Source: JBDKFK01 sp039798745
Lineage (GTDB): Bacteria; Patescibacteriota; Microgenomatia; UBA1406; GWC2-37-13
Direction of reading: 5' to 3'
Length of the DNA: 64,000 bases
NCBI GenBank assembly: GCA_039798745.1
Contig: JBDKFK010000002.1
Span: 43,436 to 107,435 of the forward strand
In this document: one piece after another, positions 24,294-33,419 of the stretch
Position numbering within the stretch: position 1 is the first letter of the stretch
Layout of the letters: each line of letters starts with the position of its first letter
Made by a program: the position numbers and the translations under genes
Notes under the pieces: generated by a model
Told to the model about the DNA's origin: nothing
The model's input: only the letters and a program-made list of their open reading frames with translations
Database searches by the model: none

Positions 24294-24992
24294 TTATTCT
24301 TCTTTTCTTGCAAATACCTTATCCCATCTGCCCTCGCCTATTATCGCCTCCAGATTAAAATAACTTTTTCCAATGCGATGGTCAGTTAGTCTGTTCTGAG
24401 GGAAATTATACGTGCGTATTTTGTCTGAACGTTCGCCTGTTCCAACGTCTTTGACGAGTGAGTTCATAACTCCTTTTTTCTGCTCCTCCTCCAGCTGATA
24501 GAGCTTGCCGGCAAGAAGATTCATGGCAATCTGCCGGTTTGCCTCCTGGTATCGTTCCTGGCTTGCGGTAACAACAATTCCCGTCGGTTTATGTATAAGC
24601 CGGACGGCAGTAGAAACTTTATTTACATTCTGTCCTCCGTGTCCCCCTGCTCGGTAGAACTGCCACTCCACTTCAGATGGGCTTATCTTCACCTCAGATG
24701 CGTTTATCTGCGGGAGAACAACGATGATGGCAGTAGATGTATGAATTCTGCCTTTTCGTTCTGTTGATGGGATCCGCTGCACTCTGTGCACTCCTGTCTC
24801 GTTTTTGAATAATGAATAGGCATTGTCTCCTGTGATTTTAATTATGTCGTCGTCAAGGTACACATACTTAAATTTATTCCGTTGAGCGTACTTTATGTAT
24901 GACAGAAGGAGTTCCTTTTCCCAGATTTTCGATTCATCTCCACCCACACCGGGAATAGCTTCTATAATGGCAATATTCGGATTAATATTCAT
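24294..24992 (-). CDS. prfA: Peptide chain release factor 1, lacking domain 1
   Basis: A 232-aa class I release factor. The stop-codon recognition tripeptide is PST (75-77, the PxT of RF1, not SPF of RF2), so it should read UAA/UAG. The peptidyl-hydrolysis motif GGQ is at 119-121, in AGGHGGQNVNKV. Compared with the usual ~360 aa, the whole N-terminal domain 1 (~100 aa) is missing, and the start (ATG 24992, MNINPN) follows the hisS stop by 14 nt, leaving no room for it. A TTG at 25034 would add only 14 residues. It is not PrfH-like in its recognition motif. Probably functional as a shortened RF1; interaction with PrmC-type methyltransferase should be kept via GGQ. Confidence 0.85.
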   Translation of the reverse strand: MNINPNIAIIEAIPGVGGDESKIWEKELLLSYIKYAQRNKFKYVYLDDDIIKITGDNAYSLFKNETGVHRVQRIPSTERKGRIHTSTAIIVVLPQINASEVKISPSEVEWQFYRAGGHGGQNVNKVSTAVRLIHKPTGIVVTASQERYQEANRQIAMNLLAGKLYQLEEEQKKGVMNSLVKDVGTGERSDKIRTYNFPQNRLTDHRIGKSYFNLEAIIGEGRWDKVFARKEE

Positions 24993-25005
24993 AAGGGAGC
25001 AGTCA

Positions 25006-26220
25006 TCATGTTCTACTGGTAATATAAGCCGCAACCTCTTGAGTATTCAGAGTAACCTGTTCGCCTGTTTTCATGTTTTTCAGTTTAACCATACCATTTT
25101 GAGCTTCATCAGGGCCGATAATAAGGGCAAATGCGATAGCTTTTTTATCGGCATACTTAAGCTGCTTATCAAGCTTAGCGCCAAGAGTTGCATAGAGTTC
25201 ACTTCGTATGTGTTGGTCGCGCAGCATAGCTACCATTTCCAGAGATTTTTTCAGAAGAGTCTGTTCAAATACTGTGACAAGTACCGTAGCTGCAGAAGGG
25301 ACATCTTTAAGAATGCCAAGCTCTACCATCGCCTCGTAGGTGCGGTCAAATCCTACTGCAAATCCGGTAGCAGGAATGTCCTGTTTCTGGAAACGTCCTA
25401 TGAGTTTGTCATAGCGTTCTCCTCCCAGTACAGAACCTCCGCTATAGCCAGGAATCACGACTTCCCATATAGGGCCGGTTGAATAGTTAAAGGATCGCGC
25501 GATAGATGGATCGAATACATAGTGTGACTGATCGAATCCGAGAGATTCAAGGTATGAAAAGATTTTAGTAATTGTTTCTGTGGGTTTCGCGTTAAGGATC
25601 TGGTCAAGTTTTGAGGTCGCGTCTACTGTACTCATTCCCTTAGAAACAATTTCCTGTATTACTTTTTCTCTCCCGATTTTTGCGAGTTTGTCTATCGCAA
25701 CAATCACCTCGTAAGGCACATCACTGAACAGGCTTCGATCGTTTATCTTAACGATATAGTCTTTAAAGCCGAGTGTTTTATAGATATCGAGCGTGAGAGC
25801 TATAATTTCTGCGTCTGCTTCGTACCCTTCAACACCAAAAATGTCAGCATCACATTGTATGAATTCACGGTATCTCCCTTTTTGAGGTTTTTCTGCTCGC
25901 CAGACCGGCTGTATCTGATATCGTTTGAACGGAAATACTAGTTTATCTCTATACTGAGCTATATATCGGCATGTAGGAACTGTCTGATCATAGCGTAATG
26001 CTACTCGACGTCCGCCCTGATCTTCAAATTTAAAGAAGAGTTTTTCATCCTCGCCTATATTGCCGGTAAATGTTTCCAAATATTCAAGGGCTGGAGTTTC
26101 TATAGGTTGAAAACCATATATCTGGAACACTGATCTTATCTTGTCAATCACATATTGACGTTTGGCTGCTTCATCCGGTTGGAAGTCACGGAATCCCTTT
26201 AATGTCTGTGGCGTTATCAT
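25006..26220 (-). CDS. hisS: Histidyl-tRNA synthetase
   Basis: A 404-aa class II synthetase that charges tRNA-His. The N-terminal TLKGFRDFQPDEA, motif 1 region, ALRYDQTVPTCRYIAQ, motif 2 RYREFIQCDADIFG, the histidine-A-like LGGERYDKLIGRF and the C-terminal anticodon-binding domain (PSAATVLVTVFEQ... IRSELYATLGAKLDKQLKYADKKAIAFALIIGPDE) are visible. Full length and intact. It ends in TGA and is followed 14 nt later by the RF1 gene; upstream it is preceded by the HtrA-type protease on the same strand. Confidence 0.95.
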   Translation of the reverse strand: MITPQTLKGFRDFQPDEAAKRQYVIDKIRSVFQIYGFQPIETPALEYLETFTGNIGEDEKLFFKFEDQGGRRVALRYDQTVPTCRYIAQYRDKLVFPFKRYQIQPVWRAEKPQKGRYREFIQCDADIFGVEGYEADAEIIALTLDIYKTLGFKDYIVKINDRSLFSDVPYEVIVAIDKLAKIGREKVIQEIVSKGMSTVDATSKLDQILNAKPTETITKIFSYLESLGFDQSHYVFDPSIARSFNYSTGPIWEVVIPGYSGGSVLGGERYDKLIGRFQKQDIPATGFAVGFDRTYEAMVELGILKDVPSAATVLVTVFEQTLLKKSLEMVAMLRDQHIRSELYATLGAKLDKQLKYADKKAIAFALIIGPDEAQNGMVKLKNMKTGEQVTLNTQEVAAYITSRT

Positions 26221-26255
26221 ATTGGAGATTATACACTATTTCTTCTGTGCGATAT

Positions 26256-27410
26256 TTATTGTGCGGCTTCCAGTTTAACGGTTTTTTCTATAAGTTTTTC
26301 GTCCCGCCACATCTTTATTCGTATAGTATCTCCAACTTTTTTATCAATAATCGCACGTGCCAGGCTCTGATCATCATTACCCTGTATTTTTTTACCATCG
26401 ATTTCTACAATTACATCGTCTTCTTGAATCTGTGCTTTTTCAGCAGGTGAGTTGGCCAGAACTTCTATTACATATGCCCCTTCAATAAGATCATTTACTA
26501 CTGCGTTTTGTTTATCAACCATTTTATAGCGCACACCTATATACGGGCGCTCAAACGATCCACCCTGCTTGTTAAACGTGTCTATAAGTTCGCGGGCTAC
26601 ATTGATCGGAATAGCGAAACCGATGTTTTGTCCTTCCTGTGCCACTGCGGTATTTATACCAATGGCCTGTCCGGCCGAGTTCAACAACGGGCCGCCTGAG
26701 TTACCGGGGTTGATCGCGGCGTCTGTCTGTATTACATTGTCAAGCTTTTCTACATATCCTTCAAGAGGTGAGCCAGCTGTTATGCCGCGTCCCAGTCCTG
26801 AAACTATCCCTACAGTCACAGTATTCGTAAATTCTCCTAACGGCGTACCTATCGCAATTGCCATCTGTCCCAGTTTTAGTGAGGAAGAGTCGCCCATGGC
26901 CAGTGGTTTCAGTTTGTCCGCGTCTATTTTGAGTATAGAAAGATCATTGAGCGGGTCACGGTAAATTTTTTGTACTTCGTAGGTTTTTTTGTCATTGGTA
27001 ATGACTGTATATTTGGCTTCTGTATCTGCTACCACATGCTTGTTCGTTATAATAAGGCCCTCAGAAGAAATGATAAATCCGCTTCCGATATTTTGTTCGA
27101 TCTCCTCTGCCTTGCCGGGTATTCTTTTAAAAGGACTAAAAGGATCAAACGGATCAATATCAAATTGATCTCTGGAGGTCGTGGTTTTTTTTATACTTAT
27201 GGTAACTACAGATGCTAATGATTTTTCTACGACTTTTGTTACAACAGATTCTTCGTATACTACTTCCTGCTTTCCCGGCAGATCAATAGTATTAGGAGTA
27301 TTGATGTTGGGTAAAATATTCTTGAACTGCGGCGTCTGCAGAATATTTGTTTTTTCACCAACATACAATAGAGCTATGAGTAACAGTAGTAGTGCTATGA
27401 GTTTTTTCAT
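26256..27410 (-). CDS. HtrA/DegP-type serine protease with PDZ domain
   Basis: A 384-aa membrane-anchored or secreted protease for quality control of envelope proteins. One N-terminal hydrophobic helix (about 3-16) is followed by a trypsin-like domain with the catalytic triad His in IITNKHVVAD, Asp in PLNDLSILKI and Ser in NPGNSGGPLL, then one PDZ domain (about 295-375, with YVIEVLANSPAEKAQIQEDDVIVEIDG split over two strands). One PDZ is typical of the HtrA/HhoA type. It lies 12 nt after the CtpA-type protease gene, forming a small protease operon. Confidence 0.92.
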   Translation of the reverse strand: MKKLIALLLLLIALLYVGEKTNILQTPQFKNILPNINTPNTIDLPGKQEVVYEESVVTKVVEKSLASVVTISIKKTTTSRDQFDIDPFDPFSPFKRIPGKAEEIEQNIGSGFIISSEGLIITNKHVVADTEAKYTVITNDKKTYEVQKIYRDPLNDLSILKIDADKLKPLAMGDSSSLKLGQMAIAIGTPLGEFTNTVTVGIVSGLGRGITAGSPLEGYVEKLDNVIQTDAAINPGNSGGPLLNSAGQAIGINTAVAQEGQNIGFAIPINVARELIDTFNKQGGSFERPYIGVRYKMVDKQNAVVNDLIEGAYVIEVLANSPAEKAQIQEDDVIVEIDGKKIQGNDDQSLARAIIDKKVGDTIRIKMWRDEKLIEKTVKLEAAQ

Positions 27411-27422
27411 AAGTGTATATAT

Positions 27423-28658
27423 TTATAACTTATTTACAGCTTGTTGTAGCTGCTCATCTTCATCTTTGGTTATTGTATTGCCTTCAGTCACCTTATTCTC
27501 GACAACTATCTCAGGCTCTATCCCTTTGCCATTGATCCACTCACCTTTGGGCAGGATCCATTTGGCTACAGTTACATGCAGGCCTGCTCCGTTACCGAGA
27601 TCAAGGGCTTCCTGAACCGATCCCTTGCCGAAGCTTTTCTCTCCAATAAGAGTAGCTCGCTTATGATCTCTCAGTGCGCCAGCCAGAATCTCTGATGCAG
27701 AAGCGGAACCCTGATTTATAAGAACGGTAATCGGTATAGTCTGCAGTTTACCCTCGTGAGTTGAGTAATAATCTTTCGATTCTGTGACTGTCGATTCCTG
27801 TTTCACAATCAGTTTGCCTTCCGGTAGAAACTCTGACGCTGTATAGACGGCGCTCTCAAGATAACCTCCAGGATTGTCGCGCAGGTCAAGAACCATTCCT
27901 TTAATTTGTTTACCATCCCAACGCTGTTTGATTTCATCAATTGCGTTGTTCCATTCGTCGTTGGTATTTTCCCCAAACTGATTTAGTTTGAGATGTGCTA
28001 CCTGTTGACCATCTGTCGCTCTTTCATAGGTAAGTTCGACAGAAGGAACCTTTATCTCATCGCGCATTATATCGAATGTAAGTTCTTTTCCCTCTCTATT
28101 TACGGTTATTTTTACTTTGGTACCTTTGTCTCCTCTTATTTTTGAGACAGCCTGAGGCAATGTCCACCCTTTGGTCGACTGACCATCGACTTTTACAATC
28201 GCATCCCCTGCACGAGTGCCGGCCTTTTCCGCGGGTGAATTTTTGAGCGGAGCAATTATTACTATGCGGTTTTCTTTGAGCCCAAGCTGAGCGCCTATTC
28301 CTTCAAATTTACCTCCCAAATCATCCTTAGATTGTTGGTTTTCCTGAGGAGTCAGGAAAAATGTGTAAGGGTCGTCTACCGAAGCTACCATTCCTTTTAT
28401 TGCTCCGTAGTACATTTTTTTTGAATCTACTTTTTTCTTGTCAACGTACTTTTCCTGCACTTTATCCCAGGTATCCCAGAAAAGAGTAAAGTCTATTTCC
28501 TTCTGGGTTTTATCAAACAGTGAAGACTGTCCCTGGGAACCGCGTTGAGACATAAGGGACTTTCTGCTTTTCATCTCTCCAAGCCTATATCCGGAGCCGA
28601 ATAAAAATATAGCAAGGGCAGCGTAGAGAAGATAATTGGTTATTTTTTGTGAGTTCAT
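27423..28658 (-). CDS. Carboxy-terminal processing protease (S41, CtpA-like)
   Basis: A 411-aa S41 peptidase with an N-terminal membrane helix (about 9-24). A PDZ domain (about 110-195; SPAEKAGTRAGDAIVKVDG) precedes the tail-specific protease domain, with LDLRDNPGGYLESAV, the nucleophile Ser in NQGSASASEILAGAL and the catalytic Lys in IGEKSFGKGSVQ. It cleaves non-polar C-termini of envelope proteins. Upstream gene of a pair with the HtrA-type protease, suggesting joint processing of the many surface proteins in this genome. Confidence 0.92.
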   Translation of the reverse strand: MNSQKITNYLLYAALAIFLFGSGYRLGEMKSRKSLMSQRGSQGQSSLFDKTQKEIDFTLFWDTWDKVQEKYVDKKKVDSKKMYYGAIKGMVASVDDPYTFFLTPQENQQSKDDLGGKFEGIGAQLGLKENRIVIIAPLKNSPAEKAGTRAGDAIVKVDGQSTKGWTLPQAVSKIRGDKGTKVKITVNREGKELTFDIMRDEIKVPSVELTYERATDGQQVAHLKLNQFGENTNDEWNNAIDEIKQRWDGKQIKGMVLDLRDNPGGYLESAVYTASEFLPEGKLIVKQESTVTESKDYYSTHEGKLQTIPITVLINQGSASASEILAGALRDHKRATLIGEKSFGKGSVQEALDLGNGAGLHVTVAKWILPKGEWINGKGIEPEIVVENKVTEGNTITKDEDEQLQQAVNKL

Positions 28659-28672
28659 AAAAATATGGATTG

Positions 28673-29392
28673 TTAATTGTAAAAGTAAATTTTATTACTA
28701 TCTGTATCGATTGTGCAATACGAATATGGATCACCCGTAAAATCAGTCCACTCTATAGATTTACTTATCTTCGCTGTGGGGATAGTGGCCTGTTCCGGCA
28801 AAGAGTGCATCGTAATAAACCCTTTCGCGCCCAATGTCTCGAGTTTTATCTGGTCATATGGCTGTAGTCTGCTGGCTATTACTACTCTGCCCGATACATC
28901 GTCTGTGGTCAGAAGCTGTGAAAATTTGGGTTCAAAAAATAAGGTTTCTCCTCCGAATGGTTCATTTGCTTCTTTTATTTCATACTCTTTGCCTTTTTGT
29001 ACTTTTACTTTAATCTCTTTTCCTTCGATTGAAACTATCTCACCTTTCATCGATGAGGTCGTTTCGGCTTTTTCGTCGGTTGATACCTGTAATACCAGCA
29101 CACCTTCTGTGTGGTTTATTTCTTTTATCATGCCGTTATATTCACTAAAATACTGTCGATTTATAAGAAAAGTCTTATTGCGGGCGATTAAATCACCTTT
29201 TTTTACCGCGTCTCCTACGAATTTGGTGAGGTAATTGAAGATTTTATTAGGCTGAATATGAAGAAGTGACGCAATAGGCACACGAACCTCTTCTTTACCT
29301 TTTTGTTTCAGGAAAGGGGTTCCAAAATCAATTTTCTGGTTTACTTTTACCAGAATTTCAGCAGACTCAGGGACAGTGAATGTTACGTTCAT
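28673..29392 (-). CDS. Conserved-looking protein with barrel-sandwich-like N-terminus
   Basis: A 239-aa soluble protein I cannot name. The first ~110 residues show a pattern of short beta strands separated by Gly/Lys turns (KKGDLIARNKTFL, EYNGMIKEINHTEGVLVLQV), reminiscent of barrel-sandwich hybrid folds seen in biotinyl/lipoyl and RnfC-type domains, but no lipoyl-lysine motif is present. The C-terminal half has GAKGFITMHSLPEQA. It sits between rpsR and ctpA on the same strand and starts ~75 nt after rpsR, so it may be co-transcribed with the S18-SSB-S6 operon. Confidence 0.55.
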   Translation of the reverse strand: MNVTFTVPESAEILVKVNQKIDFGTPFLKQKGKEEVRVPIASLLHIQPNKIFNYLTKFVGDAVKKGDLIARNKTFLINRQYFSEYNGMIKEINHTEGVLVLQVSTDEKAETTSSMKGEIVSIEGKEIKVKVQKGKEYEIKEANEPFGGETLFFEPKFSQLLTTDDVSGRVVIASRLQPYDQIKLETLGAKGFITMHSLPEQATIPTAKISKSIEWTDFTGDPYSYCTIDTDSNKIYFYN

Positions 29393-29465
29393 TTTTCCAT
29401 TATAACACCAAATGAAAAAGATTTTTATACAGGAAATATATGAAACAACATTCCTAGATCACAAC

Positions 29466-29672
29466 TCAGGCTCCCTGGTAGGAGGTATAGGGCAATAAAG
29501 CCAGGAATCTCGCATATTTTATGTGCTTTGAGAGCTTTCTCTGATGTTTTGCGCAGACGCCTGATTTTTCGCTGTGAAGAATCTTCATTCTTGGCGAAAG
29601 AAATTTTTCAATGTTCTCCAGATCTTTGTAATCGGGAGTTGTTTTATATGAACAGAAAAAACATTTAGTCAT
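29466..29672 (-). CDS. rpsR: 30S ribosomal protein S18 (bS18)
   Basis: A 68-aa bS18 with the family core: KCFFCSYKTTPDYKDLENIEKFLS, then MKILHSEKSGVCAKHQRKLSKHIKYARFLALLPYT. The Cys pair at the N-terminus and the C-A-K-H segment form the zinc-type variant. Third gene of the usual rpsF-ssb-rpsR operon. Small and complete. Confidence 0.95.
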   Translation of the reverse strand: MTKCFFCSYKTTPDYKDLENIEKFLSPRMKILHSEKSGVCAKHQRKLSKHIKYARFLALLPYTSYQGA

Positions 29673-29686
29673 AGGTGTAATTAAAA

Positions 29687-30199
29687 TTAAAATGGTATAT
29701 CGTCTGGTTCAACTATCTGTGAATTATCGTTTTTAGAATTGGGTGTCTTGTGTTCCTCTTCACCGGTAGACATAGATGCCATATCTTCATCGCTCGGGAA
29801 GCTTATTTCAGGTGATCCTGAGCTTACGGCCGCTGTGGCTTCTTCTGTGCCTGTCATTTTCTTGCCGTCACTGAATACGATAAAGTCATCTAATACTATC
29901 TCAGCTACTGTCTTCTGCTGGCCGTCTTTCGCGGTGAATGTGCGATAGGTAAGGCGTCCTTCCATATAGATCTTCCGACCTTTGGTAAGTAACTTACCAC
30001 ATAATTCTGCGAGCTTCTGCCATGCAACTATACGGTGATATTGGGTGTCTTCTTTTGTCTGTCCGTCGGCAGTAGTCCATGATCTGTTTGTCGCGACTCC
30101 AAAGGTGCAGACAGCTGTTCCGGCCGGAGTATATTTAAGCTCTGGATCTCTTGTTAAGTTACCGATTAATATCACCCTATTGAGTGAACGACTTGCCAT
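29687..30199 (-). CDS. ssb: Single-stranded DNA-binding protein
   Basis: A 170-aa SSB. The OB-fold begins MASRSLNRVILIGNLTRDPELKYTPAG and continues with the conserved YHRIVAWQKLAELCGKLLTKGRKIYMEGRLTYR. A disordered Ser/Glu-rich linker leads to the acidic tip EPDDIPF, which binds partner proteins such as RecO, PriA or polymerase subunits. Flanked by rpsF and rpsR as in most bacteria. Confidence 0.96.
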   Translation of the reverse strand: MASRSLNRVILIGNLTRDPELKYTPAGTAVCTFGVATNRSWTTADGQTKEDTQYHRIVAWQKLAELCGKLLTKGRKIYMEGRLTYRTFTAKDGQQKTVAEIVLDDFIVFSDGKKMTGTEEATAAVSSGSPEISFPSDEDMASMSTGEEEHKTPNSKNDNSQIVEPDDIPF

Positions 30200-30239
30200 A
30201 TGTGTTAGTTAAATAGTAATGATAGAGTTAATTTTACCA

Positions 30240-30551
30240 TTATTCTTTAGTTTCTTTTTCAGCTTCTTTTACAAGAGGTTTCTTTTGAGGTTCATCATCT
30301 ATCTTAAGAAGCAGGAACCTGATGAGCTTATCATTAAAATTAAGCTTCTTTCTCAGTTCACCCAGCTGTGTCTCGTCAATAGAGATAATCCAGGTATAAT
30401 ATTCAGCAGCAGTTATCTTTTTTATCGGGTATGTAAGCTCTCGCTTACCCCATTTTTTTTCACTAAGTAATTTGCCGTCAAAAGACTCCACAAGTTTGGA
30501 TAATGTCTTTAGTTCAGCTTCTTCATTGAGAAGGAATGTAAGTTCGTACAT
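30240..30551 (-). CDS. rpsF: 30S ribosomal protein S6 (bS6)
   Basis: A 103-aa bS6 starting at ATG 30551 (MYELTFLLNEE, the usual MYE...T..LL.... start). The longer open frame to 30713 runs through a dispersed repeat and is not coding. KLLSEKKWGKRELTYPIKKITAAEYYTWIIS and the basic/acidic tail fit bS6. It binds bS18 on the ribosome platform and heads the rpsF-ssb-rpsR operon. Confidence 0.93.
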   Translation of the reverse strand: MYELTFLLNEEAELKTLSKLVESFDGKLLSEKKWGKRELTYPIKKITAAEYYTWIISIDETQLGELRKKLNFNDKLIRFLLLKIDDEPQKKPLVKEAEKETKE

Positions 30552-30680
30552 AATCTTATCGTTAGGCCACCACAATATATAACTATCAATAAATGATAGT
30601 ATATCATAATAAGAAGAGGGCGAAAAATCAAGAGGAAAGTTGCTATTCGGTTGAATCCAACATCCCGTCATCCTGATTTC

Positions 30681-30767
30681 TGTCATTGCGAGGCCCGTTA
30701 CTCTGAGGACCAAAGCAATCTTTACTATAAAGATTGCTTCGCTTCATGTAGTCGGCTCGCAATGACA
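30681..30767. repeat. Dispersed MITE-like inverted repeat, copy 2
   Basis: Ends TGTCATTGCGAG and CTCGCAATGACA are inverted; the inner pair AAAGCAATCTTTA/ AAGATTGCTTCG forms a hairpin. It occupies the middle of the ~325-bp gap between rpsF and the 30878 gene. The rest of that gap is AT-rich, with no further ORF or RNA seen. It creates a false N-terminal extension of rpsF. Confidence 0.85.
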
Positions 30768-30877
30768 ATAGGGTAATTTGTCTAAATAAATACAGAGGAA
30801 ATAGGAGAAATCAGTAGTGTACACTTAATGATAACTCATATGCAGTATAGCAGATATAATTTATTTCAACACTTTAC

Positions 30878-32641
30878 ATGCGTCTTACACTAAGGAATTT
30901 TCTCATAGTTTTGATAGTCATATCTGCGTTACTTATACTCATATACACGCGTTTTATAAACCTAGAATGGGGTCTACCCTACTCATTTCACCCGGATGAA
31001 AGGAATATGGCGTGGGCAATTATGAGGCTGTCCTCAGTGGATTCGTATAATCCCCATTTTTTTGCTTACGGACAGCTTCCCTTATACGCATCGTACCTGC
31101 TTGTTCAGCTATTTCACGCTTTTACAAAGATCACTGAGACTGAGATCTCATACACAGAGGCTGTAATGGGTTTACGCGCTATTTCAGCCGTCGTCTCCGT
31201 GCTCACCGTAGTATTCTGCATGAAAATAGTCTTTCTCCTGTCGGCTAAAAGACAGCTATTCATCGATTTTTTCGCGTTTTTGCTTCTTACCTTTTCACCT
31301 GTGCTCATCCAGTTTGCCCATTACGGTACCACAGAGGCGCTCCTCATGTTCTTTTTTATCTGGCTGCTGTACTATTCATTGCTTCGTATGAAAGACGGAA
31401 TCTCTGCCCGCGGGTACTACATATTAAGCGCAGTTATCTGTGGTATGTCGGTAGCCACAAAAGTATCCTCGCTTGTGTATGTCTTTTTACCCTGTCTGTT
31501 ACTTCTTTCAGAGATCCGTCGCACTGAGGGCAAAATGGACGTATTAAGGGCATTTTTTAGAGGAGTAAAATTTGTTGCAGCTACGGCGTACATAAGTTTT
31601 ATATTTTCTCCCTACAACCTTATAGACTTTAAAGGATTCTTAGGTTCTATGCATTACGAATCCGATGTCGCGTTGGGTAAAGCGTTGGTATTTTATACCA
31701 GAGCATTTGACTCCACCACACCGCTTCTCTTTCAGTTTATCCATATTTTTCCGTTTGTGCTAGGCTTCGGAGTGCTTCTGTGCTTTATTCTGGGATTTAT
31801 TTTTCTTCCCTATACAAAGACGAATATATTTCTACGTCTGGCTTTTCTTTCGGTGTTTCTCCCAAACGCGTTTATGTATACAAAATGGACACGGTTTCTA
31901 GCCCCGGCTTATCCCGTAATGATTCTTATTGTTATTTTACTGTTTTATGAGCTGTATACCTATATCACCCGTGTAAAAACAATATGGGCTTCTGTTCTGA
32001 AGATCGACCTCGCGGTTTTGCTGTTTGTCATGATTATGCCCGGAATCGCGTTTCTTTCTATATATCAGTTTCCCGATGTGCGATATACGGCTTCACACTG
32101 GATACACGAAAATCTGGAAGCGAACTCAAAAATACTTTCAGAGACGGCAAACGTTGTAGATATGCCGATTTTTCCTGCTGACGAGCAGGTGAGCTTTAAA
32201 CCCTATGAATATATCTCTTTTGATTCCTATAATGTAGATGCGGATTCTGTACTGCAGGAGCGTCTTGCCGAGCATCTCGCGACTGCTGATTATATCTTTG
32301 TACCATCCCGAAGGGTTTTTAAAAATCACACATGTCTTTCTCCGGACGGTAACGAGGTAAAACAGGATACTTCGCTTATCGACAAAATAAAGACCGGCAT
32401 ATATACCTGGGAGTCAAAATCAAAATGCAAGTATCTCGCGAAGCAGTATCCTATTCTCAATGAATACTACACAAAATTATTTAACGGCACTTTGGGCTAT
32501 CACAAAGTAGCAGAGTTTAGCTCATTCCCCCGCATTACGCTTTTTGGCATTACAATAGCGGAGTATCCCGACGAGGACGCGGAGGAAACATGGAGTGTTT
32601 TTGACCATCCAGTAGTAAGGATATATAAGCGGAATATATAA
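30878..32641 (+). CDS. PMT/ArnT-type membrane glycosyltransferase
   Basis: A 587-aa protein with about 10-12 hydrophobic helices and a soluble C-terminal domain (about 400-587). After the first helix it has LEWGLPYSFHPDERN, the acidic D-E loop that marks GT-C fold transferases (dolichyl-phosphate-mannose-protein mannosyltransferase type). Such enzymes use polyprenyl-linked sugars and transfer them outside the membrane to proteins or lipids. It could glycosylate Thr-rich surface proteins such as the 9972 product (inference). Followed by the SIMPL gene after 47 nt on the same strand. Confidence 0.8.
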   Translation: MRLTLRNFLIVLIVISALLILIYTRFINLEWGLPYSFHPDERNMAWAIMRLSSVDSYNPHFFAYGQLPLYASYLLVQLFHAFTKITETEISYTEAVMGLRAISAVVSVLTVVFCMKIVFLLSAKRQLFIDFFAFLLLTFSPVLIQFAHYGTTEALLMFFFIWLLYYSLLRMKDGISARGYYILSAVICGMSVATKVSSLVYVFLPCLLLLSEIRRTEGKMDVLRAFFRGVKFVAATAYISFIFSPYNLIDFKGFLGSMHYESDVALGKALVFYTRAFDSTTPLLFQFIHIFPFVLGFGVLLCFILGFIFLPYTKTNIFLRLAFLSVFLPNAFMYTKWTRFLAPAYPVMILIVILLFYELYTYITRVKTIWASVLKIDLAVLLFVMIMPGIAFLSIYQFPDVRYTASHWIHENLEANSKILSETANVVDMPIFPADEQVSFKPYEYISFDSYNVDADSVLQERLAEHLATADYIFVPSRRVFKNHTCLSPDGNEVKQDTSLIDKIKTGIYTWESKSKCKYLAKQYPILNEYYTKLFNGTLGYHKVAEFSSFPRITLFGITIAEYPDEDAEETWSVFDHPVVRIYKRNI

Positions 32642-32688
32642 CAGCAGTTGTTGACAAGTAGCGGAGTTATTTGGAATAATAACATCAT

Positions 32689-33417
32689 ATGAAAAAACTC
32701 ATTCTATTCCCTATCGTTCTTCTTGTTGTTCTCGCTATTATAAAACACTACAACATCTACTACCCCATTCAGATTGTCACTACAAATAAAAGCACAGAAC
32801 TTTCGGTCATTGGAGAGGGAAAAGTTGAGGTAATTCCAGACACAGCGTATGTTGATCTTGGAGTAACGGTAAGCAATGTGAAGACAGTGGAGGCTGCTCA
32901 AAAAACTATATCAGATGCTAATAATAAACTCGTTAGTTCGCTGAAGGAGTTGGGCATACCAAAGGAAGATATCACAACCTCAAATTTTTCTACATTTCCT
33001 AACTATTCGTATGAGGGAGGTCAGGATCGCATCGTAGGCTACAATGGCAACGTCACCATTTCCGTGAAAGTAAAAAATAAAGATCTCGTTTCAAAGGTTA
33101 TATCTCAAGCATCGGCAGCGGGAGTAAATGAGATCCATGGCACAAGATTTGCAGTAGATGATCCGGCCAAGTACCGGGTCGAAGCTCGTTCAAAGGCAAT
33201 CGCTAACGCCAAAGAGCAGGCGCAAAAACTTGCCAATGAACTCGGCATTTCGTTAGGCAAAGTAGTGAATATAGTCGAAACATCAGAAGCGGGTTCCCCT
33301 GTTCCGATGTACGACAAAGCTGCTATGTCAGAGCGCAGCGTCTCCAACGGTCCTCAGCTTGAGGAAGGCACACAGACAATAACTTCTGTAGTGACTCTGT
33401 ACTTCGAGAAAAGATAA
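32689..33417 (+). CDS. SIMPL (DUF541) domain protein
   Basis: A 242-aa exported protein with an N-terminal hydrophobic helix (about 2-18) and a SIMPL/DUF541 domain: VIGEGKVEVIPDTAYVDLGV, ELGIPKEDITTSNFSTFPNYSYE, then ARSKAIANAKEQAQKLANELGISLGKVVNI. Members are oxidative-stress or envelope-associated, form ring assemblies in some bacteria, and are otherwise poorly understood. Its stop is 2 nt from the convergent ABC ATPase stop. Confidence 0.9.
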   Translation: MKKLILFPIVLLVVLAIIKHYNIYYPIQIVTTNKSTELSVIGEGKVEVIPDTAYVDLGVTVSNVKTVEAAQKTISDANNKLVSSLKELGIPKEDITTSNFSTFPNYSYEGGQDRIVGYNGNVTISVKVKNKDLVSKVISQASAAGVNEIHGTRFAVDDPAKYRVEARSKAIANAKEQAQKLANELGISLGKVVNIVETSEAGSPVPMYDKAAMSERSVSNGPQLEEGTQTITSVVTLYFEKR

Positions 33418-33419
33418 TA

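Noticed and set aside
24294..24992. Peptide release factor homologue PrfH or ArfB rather than RF1
   Set aside because: The stop-recognition tripeptide PxT and its surrounding HRVQRIPSTERKGRIHTS context are those of RF1.
30552..30713. 54-residue N-terminal extension of rpsF
   Set aside because: It is encoded largely by the dispersed repeat, is absent from bS6 proteins, and the family start MYELTFLL is at 30551.
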